A DNA stretch of 5,430 nt, taken from NCBI GenBank assembly GCA_964574775.1, contig CAZNOS010000049.1:1-5430 (forward strand), read 5' to 3'. Position 1 is the stretch's first letter. Each line of letters begins with the position of its first letter. Source of the stretch: CABMGO01 sp964574775. Its GTDB lineage: Archaea; Nanobdellota; Nanobdellia; Pacearchaeales; GW2011-AR1. The notes beneath the pieces were generated by a model that saw only the letters and a list, made by a program, of their open reading frames with translations, was not told where the DNA came from and searched no databases. Positions 1 through 5,230 of this stretch are shown piece by piece. The translations under genes and the position numbers were made by a program.

Positions 1-160
1 AGTTTATTATTCCATAAGTTGTTTCTCGAACTATTCCTGTTTTTCTACTTATTTCGTTGACTTTTGTTAGACCTAATTCTAGAACAGCTAAATAAATTTT
101 AGATTCATTATTACTAAGCCCAAACTTTTCTAGGCTAGCTACTAAATTTTCTTCCACCAT
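1..160 (-). CDS. TrmB-family transcriptional regulator, N-terminal part (3' end outside window)
   Basis: Reading leftwards from the ATG at 160-158 gives 53 open codons that run off the left edge. Residues 10-30 (LEKFGLSNNESKIYLAVLELG) and 33-53 (KVNEISRKTGIVRETTYGII, then N) have the classic layout of the TrmB winged helix-turn-helix: an FGL-x-x-x-E-x-K-x-Y helix, then a helix-turn-helix ending in a recognition helix with R-x-x-x-Y. TrmB proteins are archaeal DNA-binding regulators; full-length members carry a C-terminal effector domain, often for sugars, but some are only the DNA-binding domain. The missing part prevents any choice of effector. The start is supported by a TATA box centred about 27 bases upstream, which would give a leaderless mRNA. 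The gene diverges from the Cys-rich cassette at 285 and may control it and itself through the inverted repeat between them (inference). An alternative is another winged-helix family such as MarR or ArsR, but the motif order favours TrmB. Confidence 0.85.
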   Translation of the reverse strand, partial: MVEENLVASLEKFGLSNNESKIYLAVLELGLTKVNEISRKTGIVRETTYGIIN

Positions 161-182
161 AATAAAATCGGTTTACTTTAAA

Positions 183-192
183 CTATATAAAT
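183..192 (-). promoter_or_regulatory. TATA box of the TrmB-type gene
   Basis: On the minus strand this reads ATTTATATAG, a good archaeal TATA element. Its centre is about 27 bases before the ATG at 160, so transcription would begin at or next to the start codon, giving a leaderless transcript. No Shine-Dalgarno is seen before the ATG, which agrees. Confidence 0.6.
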
Positions 193-201
193 CTTACTAT
201 A

Positions 202-222
202 TGTTGGTGTAAATAACCAACA
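202..222. promoter_or_regulatory. Candidate operator: perfect inverted repeat between divergent TATA boxes
   Basis: TGTTGGT at 202-208 and ACCAACA at 216-222 are exact reverse complements separated by 7 bases (centre-to-centre 14 bases). The repeat sits between the leftward TATA box (183-192) and the rightward TATA box (227-235), close upstream of both. This is where a dimeric regulator could touch both promoters. TrmB-family proteins bind inverted repeats, so the adjacent TrmB-type protein is the obvious candidate, but this link is inference. Confidence 0.5.
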
Positions 223-226
223 AAAG

Positions 227-235
227 CTTATATAT
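227..235 (+). promoter_or_regulatory. TATA box of the Cys-rich operon
   Basis: CTTATATAT lies about 53 bases before the ATG at 285. Transcription would start near 256-258, leaving a leader of roughly 28 bases that holds a Shine-Dalgarno. This is the only good TATA element on this strand between 160 and 285 at a usable distance. Confidence 0.5.
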
Positions 236-253
236 CATCTTGAGATTATTTGA

Positions 254-271
254 TAGTAGTTAAAACTACTA
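254..271. repeat. Palindrome at the predicted transcription start of the Cys-rich operon
   Basis: TAGTAGTT (254-261) and AACTACTA (264-271) are exact reverse complements separated by two bases. The palindrome overlaps the transcription start expected from the TATA box at 227-235 and ends two bases before the GGAG ribosome binding site. It could be a second operator, or a 5' mRNA hairpin of about seven base pairs with a four-base loop. The sequence alone cannot decide between these. Confidence 0.4.
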
Positions 272-272
272 C

Positions 273-276
273 GGAG
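273..276 (+). promoter_or_regulatory. Ribosome binding site that fixes the start at 285
   Basis: GGAG ends 8 bases before the ATG at 285. Another ATG at 280 is closer to it, but that frame reads ATG AAA TGA and stops at once, so 285 is the only sensible start. Confidence 0.6.
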
Positions 277-284
277 AAAATGAA

Positions 285-560
285 ATGAAAACACGAAACA
301 AATATTGCCTCGCTTTAAGTCAGCAAAGAAGTGTGGAAAAACTTATTGATGACTGCAAAGGGGATTACCGCTGTAGATGTACGGGTCTTCCTTGTATCGC
401 TAGAGAGATTAATGAGACATATCGTCAAGATTATCCTATAATACTGATTTGCGGAAAATCTAAAATTAATGAAGCGAGGTTATCAGCTTGTAAATTACGT
501 AATCTTCCAGATGAAGAACTGTCTAGATTATTAGAACTATGCAGGAGAAATGAAAAATGA
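285..560 (+). CDS. Small Cys-rich protein of unknown function (91 aa), first gene of a three-gene cassette
   Basis: I do not recognise this protein. It is 91 residues long, soluble and basic, with no signal peptide or membrane segment. It has eight cysteines at 8, 24, 30, 32, 37, 56, 69 and 86. The cluster C24-x5-C-x-C-x4-C37 could bind zinc or another metal, although it is not a standard zinc-ribbon spacing. The C-terminal 17 residues (LPDEELSRLLELCRRNE plus K) look like a charged amphipathic helix, and the last 16 resemble the end of the next protein at 9 of 16 positions. The start is set by GGAG at 273-276. The gene overlaps the next by ATGA at 557-560, so the two are very likely translated in a coupled manner. 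The divergent TrmB-type regulator may control it. It is probably a real gene because of its promoter, ribosome binding site and operon structure; its function is unknown. Confidence 0.75.
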   Translation: MKTRNKYCLALSQQRSVEKLIDDCKGDYRCRCTGLPCIAREINETYRQDYPIILICGKSKINEARLSACKLRNLPDEELSRLLELCRRNEK

Positions 561-562
561 CA
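538..562 (+). repeat. Gene-junction repeat, copy 1
   Basis: These 25 bases hold the end of the first Cys-rich gene, a Shine-Dalgarno and the ATGA overlap. They match 786-810 at 22 of 25 positions in the same reading register. The differences are at 542/790, 543/791 and 552/800. Confidence 0.6.
543..547 (+). promoter_or_regulatory. Ribosome binding site inside the first Cys-rich gene, serving the second
   Basis: AGGAG lies within the last codons of the first gene and ends 9 bases before the ATG at 557. It supports that start and translational coupling. The surrounding 25 bases recur at the next gene junction. Confidence 0.6.
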
Positions 563-808
563 CTATCAAGAGCATCTGTTAATTGTAGAGAATGTTACGA
601 AGCTAGAAAGAGATATGATATTACCTCTCTCGATGTAAGAGGTTATGTGAATAGCACAAGAAATGAAGCGATGAAGGCCTTGGAACCAGAAGCGGGATTC
701 TGGAAACAACTATTAGATTTATGTGCGAATTGTGATTATTCCGAACCAAGGATTTCCAAGGAGTTTGAAGAAAGATTAGCGGAGTTATGTGGGAGAAATA
801 AAAAATGA
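557..808 (+). CDS. Small protein with two CxxC pairs (83 aa), unknown function, second cassette gene
   Basis: I do not recognise this protein. It is 83 residues, soluble and highly charged. It has two CxxC knuckles, C10-R-E-C13 and C56-A-N-C59, plus a lone C78. Four cysteines in two CxxC pairs are the usual ligand set of a structural zinc site, so a zinc-binding fold is a fair inference. The 42-residue spacing between knuckles is wider than in many small zinc ribbons. The C-terminus (KEFEERLAELCGRNKK, residues 68-83) matches the end of the preceding protein at 9 of 16 positions, including the ELC-x-RN-x-K core, which suggests paralogy or a shared tail. It overlaps both neighbours by ATGA, at 557-560 and 805-808, and its ribosome binding site lies inside the preceding gene. 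Function is unknown; nucleic-acid or protein binding is possible, but nothing in the sequence proves it. Confidence 0.75.
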   Translation: MTLSRASVNCRECYEARKRYDITSLDVRGYVNSTRNEAMKALEPEAGFWKQLLDLCANCDYSEPRISKEFEERLAELCGRNKK

Positions 809-810
809 CA
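786..810 (+). repeat. Gene-junction repeat, copy 2
   Basis: This is the second copy of the 25-base junction element, 248 bases after the first. It spans the end of the second cassette gene, its GGGAG ribosome binding site and the ATGA overlap with the third gene. Confidence 0.6.
791..795 (+). promoter_or_regulatory. Ribosome binding site inside the second cassette gene, serving the third
   Basis: GGGAG ends 9 bases before the ATG at 805, the same spacing as at the previous junction. It supports 805 as the start of the third gene. Confidence 0.55.
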
Positions 811-1290
811 TGGGGAAGCATACATGAAGAGTTTTCAGGATATTTGCCTGATGAAAAATTAATTGAATTAGCAAGACAAATAGCTCCCGTAGTTTATGGA
901 AAAAACGGAGAATTAAGAGAAGTAATCGGATGGATAGAAAACACAAGAGGTGATTTCTTTGGCTCAAGGGAAGGGGATAGAAAAAAAGTGCGAAAAAGAT
1001 TTCCCTTTTTAAGTAAGGAAATAACATCGGGAGTATATATTCAATTCTTAGGCTGTCCTCTTTTGGGAAAAGTGAGAAGAGATCTAGAAGAGCTAATCAG
1101 AATACCTACCTCTCACGCCTATAGTTCGGATTGGTTCTTTAGGGGTACGATTGCAAATGTTCTTTCTCAAATACCCTCTGAATATATCCCCCAAACTACT
1201 GCATTTAGATTTGGTAATATTGATTTTTCAAATAAATATTATGACCATATTGCTGAAACAATACTTTATAGAAATGCAATAAAAAAATAA
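805..1290 (+). CDS. Unknown soluble protein (161 aa), third gene of the cassette
   Basis: I do not recognise this protein. It is 161 residues, with no signal peptide or membrane segment, and only one cysteine (C84), unlike the two preceding Cys-rich proteins. The N-terminus contains LPDEKLIELARQI, which faintly echoes LPDEELSRLLELC in the first cassette protein. A strongly basic stretch (DRKKVRKRFPFLSKE, about residues 58-72) might bind nucleic acid or simply be a surface loop. The second half is aromatic-rich and has HAYSSDWFFRG, then FRFGNIDFSNKYYDH, which looks like a folded domain rather than a disordered tail. The start is fixed by the ATGA overlap at 805-808 and GGGAG at 791-795. Coupled translation with two Cys-rich proteins suggests they work together, perhaps as a complex. 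The gene ends 19 bases from the convergent gatE stop, and its A-rich last codons double as a possible gatE terminator. Function is unknown. Confidence 0.75.
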   Translation: MTWGSIHEEFSGYLPDEKLIELARQIAPVVYGKNGELREVIGWIENTRGDFFGSREGDRKKVRKRFPFLSKEITSGVYIQFLGCPLLGKVRRDLEELIRIPTSHAYSSDWFFRGTIANVLSQIPSEYIPQTTAFRFGNIDFSNKYYDHIAETILYRNAIKK

Positions 1291-1291
1291 A
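1278..1291 (-). terminator. Candidate U-tract terminator of gatE
   Basis: The minus strand reads TTTATTTTTTTATT starting 18 bases past the gatE stop codon. Archaeal RNA polymerase commonly terminates at T-rich tracts without a hairpin. On the plus strand the same bases are the last Lys codons and stop of the convergent gene. No similar T-run is seen downstream of that gene on the plus strand within the short gap. Confidence 0.45.
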
Positions 1292-1309
1292 GGGTAGGGT
1301 TTATAGCTT

Positions 1310-3178
1310 CTATTTCATCACTTCATTAATAGCTTCCATAACTTCTTTTCCGTTAACTTTTCCCTTGAATTTAGACATAATTAAACCCATATAAGCATTT
1401 GGATTTAATCCAGGTTTTTCTTTTATTAAAGATTTTATTTCTCCAGATAAATCTATTTTTTCTTTTGTTAAAGCATTTTCTAGTTTTTCTCCTTCGTAAA
1501 TTTTTTGCAAAACCAATTTAACATCGTTTTCAGAAATTTTATTTTGTTCGACCGCTTGCAAAACAGATTCTATTATGTGTGTGTTTAATCTTGATTCTAC
1601 TTTTTCTATTGAATCATTTTCTTTTGAGGCTATTTCTTTCGGAAATATCGTTAAACATTTTGCAATAAGTTGTGCGTTTTTTGTGGTGTTTATTAAAAAT
1701 TTAAATTCTTCTAGTTTGTTTTGTTTCATAATATTTTTTACAAGTTCCTCATTCATTCCGAATTCTTCTAGGTAACTTTTGTTTTCTGAAAGAAGTTTTG
1801 GAAGAGTGGCTTTCGCATCATCTAATAATTCTTTTGATATTTTTAAGAATTTTAAGTCGGTTTCTGGATACATTCTCGCTTCTCCGGGCATAGGCCTCAG
1901 GAAAGAGGTTGTAGAGTTTTCGTTTGATTTTCTAACTTCTTTTACGGAAGTGTGATTGACTTGAATTTCGGCTCTTTTGACTGCTGCGACTATTGCTTTT
2001 TTAGATTTGTTTTCTTCGTCTACGATGATGATAAATGCATCGTCTTTTTTTATTTCTAAAACTTTTTTAATTTCTTCAATTTCCTTTTCTGAGAAGTTAT
2101 ATTTTTTTAGATTTTCATCCGAGTGAATCATTCCGCCTACTCCATGGACTTTTGCGTAGTCAGAAATTTCTGTGCCGAATCTTTTATTTTCTGCTAGTTC
2201 AATTCCTATGATTCCATTAAATCCTTCTAGTTTTGTAGCTATAGCTTTTGCGCCACCATCAATTGCGGATTTTACAAATTTGCATTCTGTATTTTTCAGA
2301 ATTTCGGTTATATCAATTATTTTTTCTGGATTAGTTTTTGCTTTTCTCTTTTTTAATTCATCGTGGATTTCTACAAGTTTTTGTTGTCTGTTAATTTCTG
2401 TCTCTACGGTTTGAATCATTATTTTTGGGTCTTGAAAGCCCTTTATTTCAACTCTTTCAGTTCCTGTAGTCGATATATTCACATCTTGTCTGATGGTTCC
2501 AAGTCCTCGTTTCACTTTACACGAACGAAGAATTTCGCCGATTTTTAGTGCAGCTTCTTTAATTTGTTCGGGTGTTTTTAAGTCTGGTTTTGTCGTTATT
2601 TCTACAAGTGGAATTCCAAGTCGGTCTAGTTTGTATATTTTTGAGTTGTTGAAACCAGCCTCGTCTATTTCGGATTGTGATTTTTGGTTCGTGCTCGGAC
2701 GTGCTGCGTCTTCTTCGATTGCAATCGTCTCTATTCCAACTCGACCTTCAGATGTTTCTATAAAACCGTCGTGTGCTAAGAGGGCGGTTCTCTGAAAACC
2801 GGAAGTGTTTGATCCATCGATAACAGTTTTTCTCATTACTTGGGTTACTGGGAAAATTTTACAGTTTAGAAGTATTGCGATTTGTAGTGCAATTTTTAGA
2901 GCTTCTTTGTTGATATCGTAGGGCGGGCATTCGTCAAGCTCCAATAAGCAAGTTGTGTCTTTGTGAGCTTCATATATGAATGTTCGGTCTTTTTCTTCTT
3001 CATGTTTCGCAGCTATATCAATAGTTCCTGACTCACCTGCTACTGTGTGTAGCTTTCTCATTATTCTTACATCAGTAGGATCATTACGAAGCAAGGATGG
3101 ACAGTTACAAAAGAGTTTATGAGTATCTAACTGTTGGTGTATTTCTAGTCCTGCTTTGAGACCCTTATTGTCTTTCAT
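1310..3178 (-). CDS. gatE: Glutamyl-tRNA(Gln) amidotransferase subunit E
   Basis: GatE is the archaeal GatDE subunit that activates Glu-tRNA(Gln) with ATP and transamidates it, using ammonia released by the GatD asparaginase. It makes Gln-tRNA in the cytoplasm. At 622 residues it has about the usual full length. Visible signatures in order: GLEIHQQLDTHKLFCNCP (10-27), the GatB/E catalytic core start; RKTVIDGSNTSGFQRT (116-131); IEEDAAR (154-160); YKLDRLGIPLVEITT (182-196); KRGLGTIRQDVNIS (223-236); RVEIKGF (242-248); then an inserted GAD-type domain, about 285-400, that includes AIDGGAKAIATKLEG and separates GatE from bacterial GatB; RPMPGEARMYPETDL (428-442); and a helical GatB/YqeY-type tRNA-binding tail from about 470 to the end, with NPNAYMGLIMSKFKGKV. 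No frameshift or lost motif is seen. The gene is monocistronic here; gatD is not in the window. A TATA box about 26 bases upstream suggests a leaderless mRNA. Confidence 0.97.
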   Translation of the reverse strand: MKDNKGLKAGLEIHQQLDTHKLFCNCPSLLRNDPTDVRIMRKLHTVAGESGTIDIAAKHEEEKDRTFIYEAHKDTTCLLELDECPPYDINKEALKIALQIAILLNCKIFPVTQVMRKTVIDGSNTSGFQRTALLAHDGFIETSEGRVGIETIAIEEDAARPSTNQKSQSEIDEAGFNNSKIYKLDRLGIPLVEITTKPDLKTPEQIKEAALKIGEILRSCKVKRGLGTIRQDVNISTTGTERVEIKGFQDPKIMIQTVETEINRQQKLVEIHDELKKRKAKTNPEKIIDITEILKNTECKFVKSAIDGGAKAIATKLEGFNGIIGIELAENKRFGTEISDYAKVHGVGGMIHSDENLKKYNFSEKEIEEIKKVLEIKKDDAFIIIVDEENKSKKAIVAAVKRAEIQVNHTSVKEVRKSNENSTTSFLRPMPGEARMYPETDLKFLKISKELLDDAKATLPKLLSENKSYLEEFGMNEELVKNIMKQNKLEEFKFLINTTKNAQLIAKCLTIFPKEIASKENDSIEKVESRLNTHIIESVLQAVEQNKISENDVKLVLQKIYEGEKLENALTKEKIDLSGEIKSLIKEKPGLNPNAYMGLIMSKFKGKVNGKEVMEAINEVMK

Positions 3179-3198
3179 GTTTGTATATAGTCTTGGAT

Positions 3199-3208
3199 GT
3201 TTATAAAG
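3199..3208 (-). promoter_or_regulatory. TATA box of gatE
   Basis: The minus strand reads CTTTATAAAC, centred about 26 bases before the ATG at 3178. That spacing puts the transcription start at or next to the ATG. There is no Shine-Dalgarno between them, which supports a leaderless transcript. Confidence 0.65.
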
Positions 3209-3230
3209 ATTGTTTAGTGCATAGTGATTA

Positions 3231-3240
3231 AATTTAAAAG
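3231..3240 (+). promoter_or_regulatory. TATA box of the MFS transporter gene
   Basis: AATTTAAAAG is centred about 26 bases before the ATG at 3262, again predicting a leaderless mRNA. It lies back-to-back with the gatE TATA box, so the 83-base gap holds both divergent promoters and little else. Confidence 0.55.
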
Positions 3241-3261
3241 ATTGGGTTTGGTGATATTCTT

Positions 3262-4743
3262 ATGGTGATCGAAAAAAAAGTTGTTAGTGGTTCTGCAAAA
3301 GAGCAGGAACTGATTGAGAAAACAAAAAAACTTTCGGTAAAAGAGGCGGGCGCGTATAGTTTTATGGATGGTTTTGGGCTTAGATATGTAACTCCATATG
3401 CGTTGGCTGTAGGTGCAAATAATTCTCAAATTGGATTGTTAAGCTCTGTTCCAGGTTTACTTGGTAATTTATCTCAATTATTTACAATAAAGCTGATGAG
3501 AAAGTTTTCAAGAAAAAAAATAGTTTTTTGGGGTGTTTTTTTGCAGGCAATAATGTGGTTGTTTTTGATAGGCGCCGGAATTCCTTTCTATTTATGGGGG
3601 ATGAAAACTTCTTTTTCTCCGAATGCGGTCATTATAATTTACACTTTATTGATTTTATTTGGGGCAGTTGGTGGTCCTGCGTGGACATCATTAATGCGAG
3701 ACTTGGTGTCGACAAATAGAGGAAGTTATTTTGGGAGAAGGAGTAAAATTGCGGGCTTCATTGCTTTGGTTTGTATGTTTATTGGGGGTTTTATTTTAGA
3801 TTATTTTAGACAGACGCATGTTTTTATTGGATTTGCGATTTTATTTGTGATTGCGTTTTTCGGAAGATTCACTTCTGCGATGTTATTTAGAAAACATTAT
3901 GAGCCAAAATTTGAAGTAGATGATAAAAAATATTTTACGTTAGTTGATTTCGTTAAAAAGATGAGACATAATAATTTTGGGAGATTTGTAATGTACTTTT
4001 CCCTATTATCTTTTGCTTGTGCGATTGCTTCTCCTTTTTTTGCCGTATTTATGTTGAAGAATTTGGGTTTTTCATATACGCAATATATGATTACCGTGCT
4101 AGCGAATTCGATTGCTACAATTTTACTTATGCCGCTTTGGGGCAAGTTCGCGGATGTTTATGGAAATTTAAAGGTTATGAAAATCACGGGAGCGTTTATA
4201 CCATTGTTGCCATTTTTATGGTTGCTAATACCGCTAATGCCGTCTAAGATTTTAGCCGTATGGTTGATAGTTGTTTTAGAAATTTATTCTGGGTTGATTT
4301 GGTCTGGTTTTAATTTGTCTGCTGGTAATTTTATTTATGATGCAGTTACCAAAGAAAGATTGGCAATATGCTCTTCGTACTTTAATATTATAAATGGATT
4401 TTGGGCATTGATTGGTGCTAGTATCGGCGGTTATTTGTCTTCACATGGAATAAGTATCTTAGGATTAAATTCTATTTTATTTTTATTTTTACTAAGTGGA
4501 ATTGCTAGATTTGTAATTTATTTTACAATGGCTCATAAAATAAAAGAGGTTCGTGATGTAAAGGTTTTTGATTTAAAGCATCATGTATCAGAGCGGTATG
4601 GACGTTTTAGAAAAGATTTGAATATTATATATCATTTGTTAATATCCAAGAGTGTTTCATTGGGAAGGTTCTTTGAATCTACTACTGCTGGTCCTGGGCA
4701 TCCGATGAACTCGAATCCGTTAAGTTTTACTAGAAATAAATAG
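3262..4743 (+). CDS. Major facilitator superfamily (MFS) transporter, 12 TM, substrate unknown
   Basis: A 493-residue polytopic protein. About twelve hydrophobic segments can be placed near residues 31-50, 55-78, 85-108, 120-143, 161-183, 188-210, 240-265, 271-293, 304-327, 331-358, 372-395 and 400-426, with a charged cytoplasmic loop in the middle (about 211-238), as expected for the 6+6 MFS fold. The loop between helices 8 and 9 has GKFADVYGNLKVM (from residue 294), a recognisable form of MFS motif A. The matching loop 2-3 in the first half (IKLMRKFSRKK) has lost the usual glycine and aspartate. RGSYFGRRSKIAG (153-165) after helix 4 is a sequence I associate with a group of poorly characterised prokaryotic MFS proteins. 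About 65 residues after helix 12 are hydrophilic and end in a Gly/Pro/Asn/Ser-rich tail. The substrate cannot be inferred. The start fits the upstream TATA box spacing. The next gene follows 58 bases later. Confidence 0.88.
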   Translation: MVIEKKVVSGSAKEQELIEKTKKLSVKEAGAYSFMDGFGLRYVTPYALAVGANNSQIGLLSSVPGLLGNLSQLFTIKLMRKFSRKKIVFWGVFLQAIMWLFLIGAGIPFYLWGMKTSFSPNAVIIIYTLLILFGAVGGPAWTSLMRDLVSTNRGSYFGRRSKIAGFIALVCMFIGGFILDYFRQTHVFIGFAILFVIAFFGRFTSAMLFRKHYEPKFEVDDKKYFTLVDFVKKMRHNNFGRFVMYFSLLSFACAIASPFFAVFMLKNLGFSYTQYMITVLANSIATILLMPLWGKFADVYGNLKVMKITGAFIPLLPFLWLLIPLMPSKILAVWLIVVLEIYSGLIWSGFNLSAGNFIYDAVTKERLAICSSYFNIINGFWALIGASIGGYLSSHGISILGLNSILFLFLLSGIARFVIYFTMAHKIKEVRDVKVFDLKHHVSERYGRFRKDLNIIYHLLISKSVSLGRFFESTTAGPGHPMNSNPLSFTRNK

Positions 4744-4746
4744 TGT

Positions 4747-4762
4747 CTTAATAATAATTAAG
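4747..4762. repeat. Short AT-rich inverted repeat after the MFS gene
   Basis: CTTAAT (4747-4752) and ATTAAG (4757-4762) are exact reverse complements with four bases between them. The stem would be weak and has no T-tract after it, so it is not a convincing terminator. It may be chance in AT-rich DNA. Confidence 0.25.
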
Positions 4763-4770
4763 TTTAAATA
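4761..4770 (+). promoter_or_regulatory. Possible TATA box of the DUF3566-like gene
   Basis: AGTTTAAATA is a fair TATA-like element centred about 36 bases before the ATG at 4802. The predicted transcription start near 4791 would leave only about 10 bases of leader, nearly all of it the AGGAGG. Co-transcription from the MFS promoter is an equally good alternative. Confidence 0.3.
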
Positions 4771-4791
4771 ACTGATTTGATTTATGTGTAT

Positions 4792-4797
4792 AGGAGG
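4792..4797 (+). promoter_or_regulatory. Strong Shine-Dalgarno that fixes the start at 4802
   Basis: AGGAGG ends 4 bases before the ATG at 4802. The frame also has an ATG at 4784, but that would place this perfect ribosome binding site inside the coding region and leave the upstream start with none. The 4802 start is therefore preferred. Confidence 0.75.
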
Positions 4798-4801
4798 TAA
4801 T

Positions 4802-5152
4802 ATGAAAACTGAAATAAAAGAATTGAAGAGGTTCAACGTTCTTTCTGTGGCTAGGGTATTTCTAATTTTTGGAATTATCATAGGTCTTTTGCAAGGTATT
4901 CTTTACGGATATAGTGCACAACAGACTATAGCTCAATATCCAGATGTTGTAGATATGACTTTTGCAGACGCACAAACTGCGGGCGGTTCCGAGGCGGTTA
5001 CAATGCTTATGGTTGTGAAGCTTGGATGGTGGTCATTGTTGGCTATGCCGATTTTTGTCGGTATCTTTGCGTGGCTTGGCGGAGTGATATCTGCTTGGAT
5101 TTACAACGTTATAGCTAGAAAGTTTGGCGGAATAAAATTTGTATTAAATTAA
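4802..5152 (+). CDS. Two-TM membrane protein resembling DUF3566 proteins (116 aa)
   Basis: A small membrane protein. The N-terminus IKELKRFNVLSVARVF is followed by a first TM helix (about 17-37). A polar stretch (about 38-64) then leads to a hydrophobic region, about 66-104, with VKLGWWSLLAMPIFVGIFAWLGG. It ends in AWIYNVIARKFGGIKFVL (98-115). The combination of a K-x-F/I-x-x-x-S-V/L-A-K/R start and a GG-x-x-x-A-W-x-YN-x-x-A-x-x-x-GGI-x-x end is the pattern I know from archaeal DUF3566-type transmembrane proteins, whose function is not established. The family call is from memory of the pattern, not from a search. The start at 4802 rests on the AGGAGG at 4792-4797; an upstream ATG at 4784 would add six residues. 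The gene follows the MFS gene by 58 bases and is closed by a hairpin terminator, so these two genes may form a transcription unit. Confidence 0.75.
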   Translation: MKTEIKELKRFNVLSVARVFLIFGIIIGLLQGILYGYSAQQTIAQYPDVVDMTFADAQTAGGSEAVTMLMVVKLGWWSLLAMPIFVGIFAWLGGVISAWIYNVIARKFGGIKFVLN

Positions 5153-5161
5153 TTTTTATTT

Positions 5162-5191
5162 ACCCCGTTTTATGGGGTTATTTTTTATTTT
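5162..5191 (+). terminator. Hairpin and T-tract terminator after the DUF3566-like gene
   Basis: ACCCCGT (5162-5168) can pair with ATGGGGT (5172-5178) in a seven-base-pair stem, with one G-T wobble and a three-base loop. It is followed by a T-rich run (TTATTTTTTATTTT, from 5178). A further T-rich run precedes it at 5153-5160. It begins 9 bases after the stop codon and separates this gene from the next promoter. Either the hairpin or the T-tract alone could act in an archaeon. Confidence 0.7.
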
Positions 5192-5197
5192 ATAAAC

Positions 5198-5207
5198 CTT
5201 TAAATAG
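5198..5207 (+). promoter_or_regulatory. TATA box of the PHP-domain gene
   Basis: CTTTAAATAG is centred about 28 bases before the ATG at 5231, the same spacing as for gatE, the MFS gene and the TrmB-type gene. There is no Shine-Dalgarno before the ATG, so the mRNA is probably leaderless. Confidence 0.6.
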
Positions 5208-5230
5208 TTTTGAATTGTGATTTTTTTATA

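Noticed and set aside
280..288. ATG at 280 near the cassette ribosome binding site
   Set aside because: It is followed by AAA TGA, so it encodes only two residues; the real start is 285.
621..1027. Minus-strand open frames opposite the cassette genes
   Set aside because: The plus-strand genes have ribosome binding sites, overlaps and a promoter; the antisense frames have none of these and give low-complexity hydrophobic translations.
285..1290. Cassette as a toxin-antitoxin or defence system
   Set aside because: No nuclease, PIN, RelE, kinase, helicase or other diagnostic motif is visible; small size and overlap alone are not evidence.
1575..2795. Several open frames on the plus strand opposite gatE (for example 2172-2414 and 2493-2795)
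   Set aside because: They are antisense to a complete, well-conserved gatE, are Ser/Phe-rich as expected from reading purine-rich Lys/Glu codons backwards, and lack start signals.
3131..3140. CTGTTGGTGT in gatE shares nine bases (TGTTGGTGT) with the operator region at 202-210
   Set aside because: It lies in coding sequence, lacks the second arm (ACCAACA), and is short enough to be chance.
4784..4801. Upstream ATG that would extend the DUF3566-like protein by six residues
   Set aside because: It has no ribosome binding site and would place the perfect AGGAGG at 4792-4797 inside the gene; 4802 is better.
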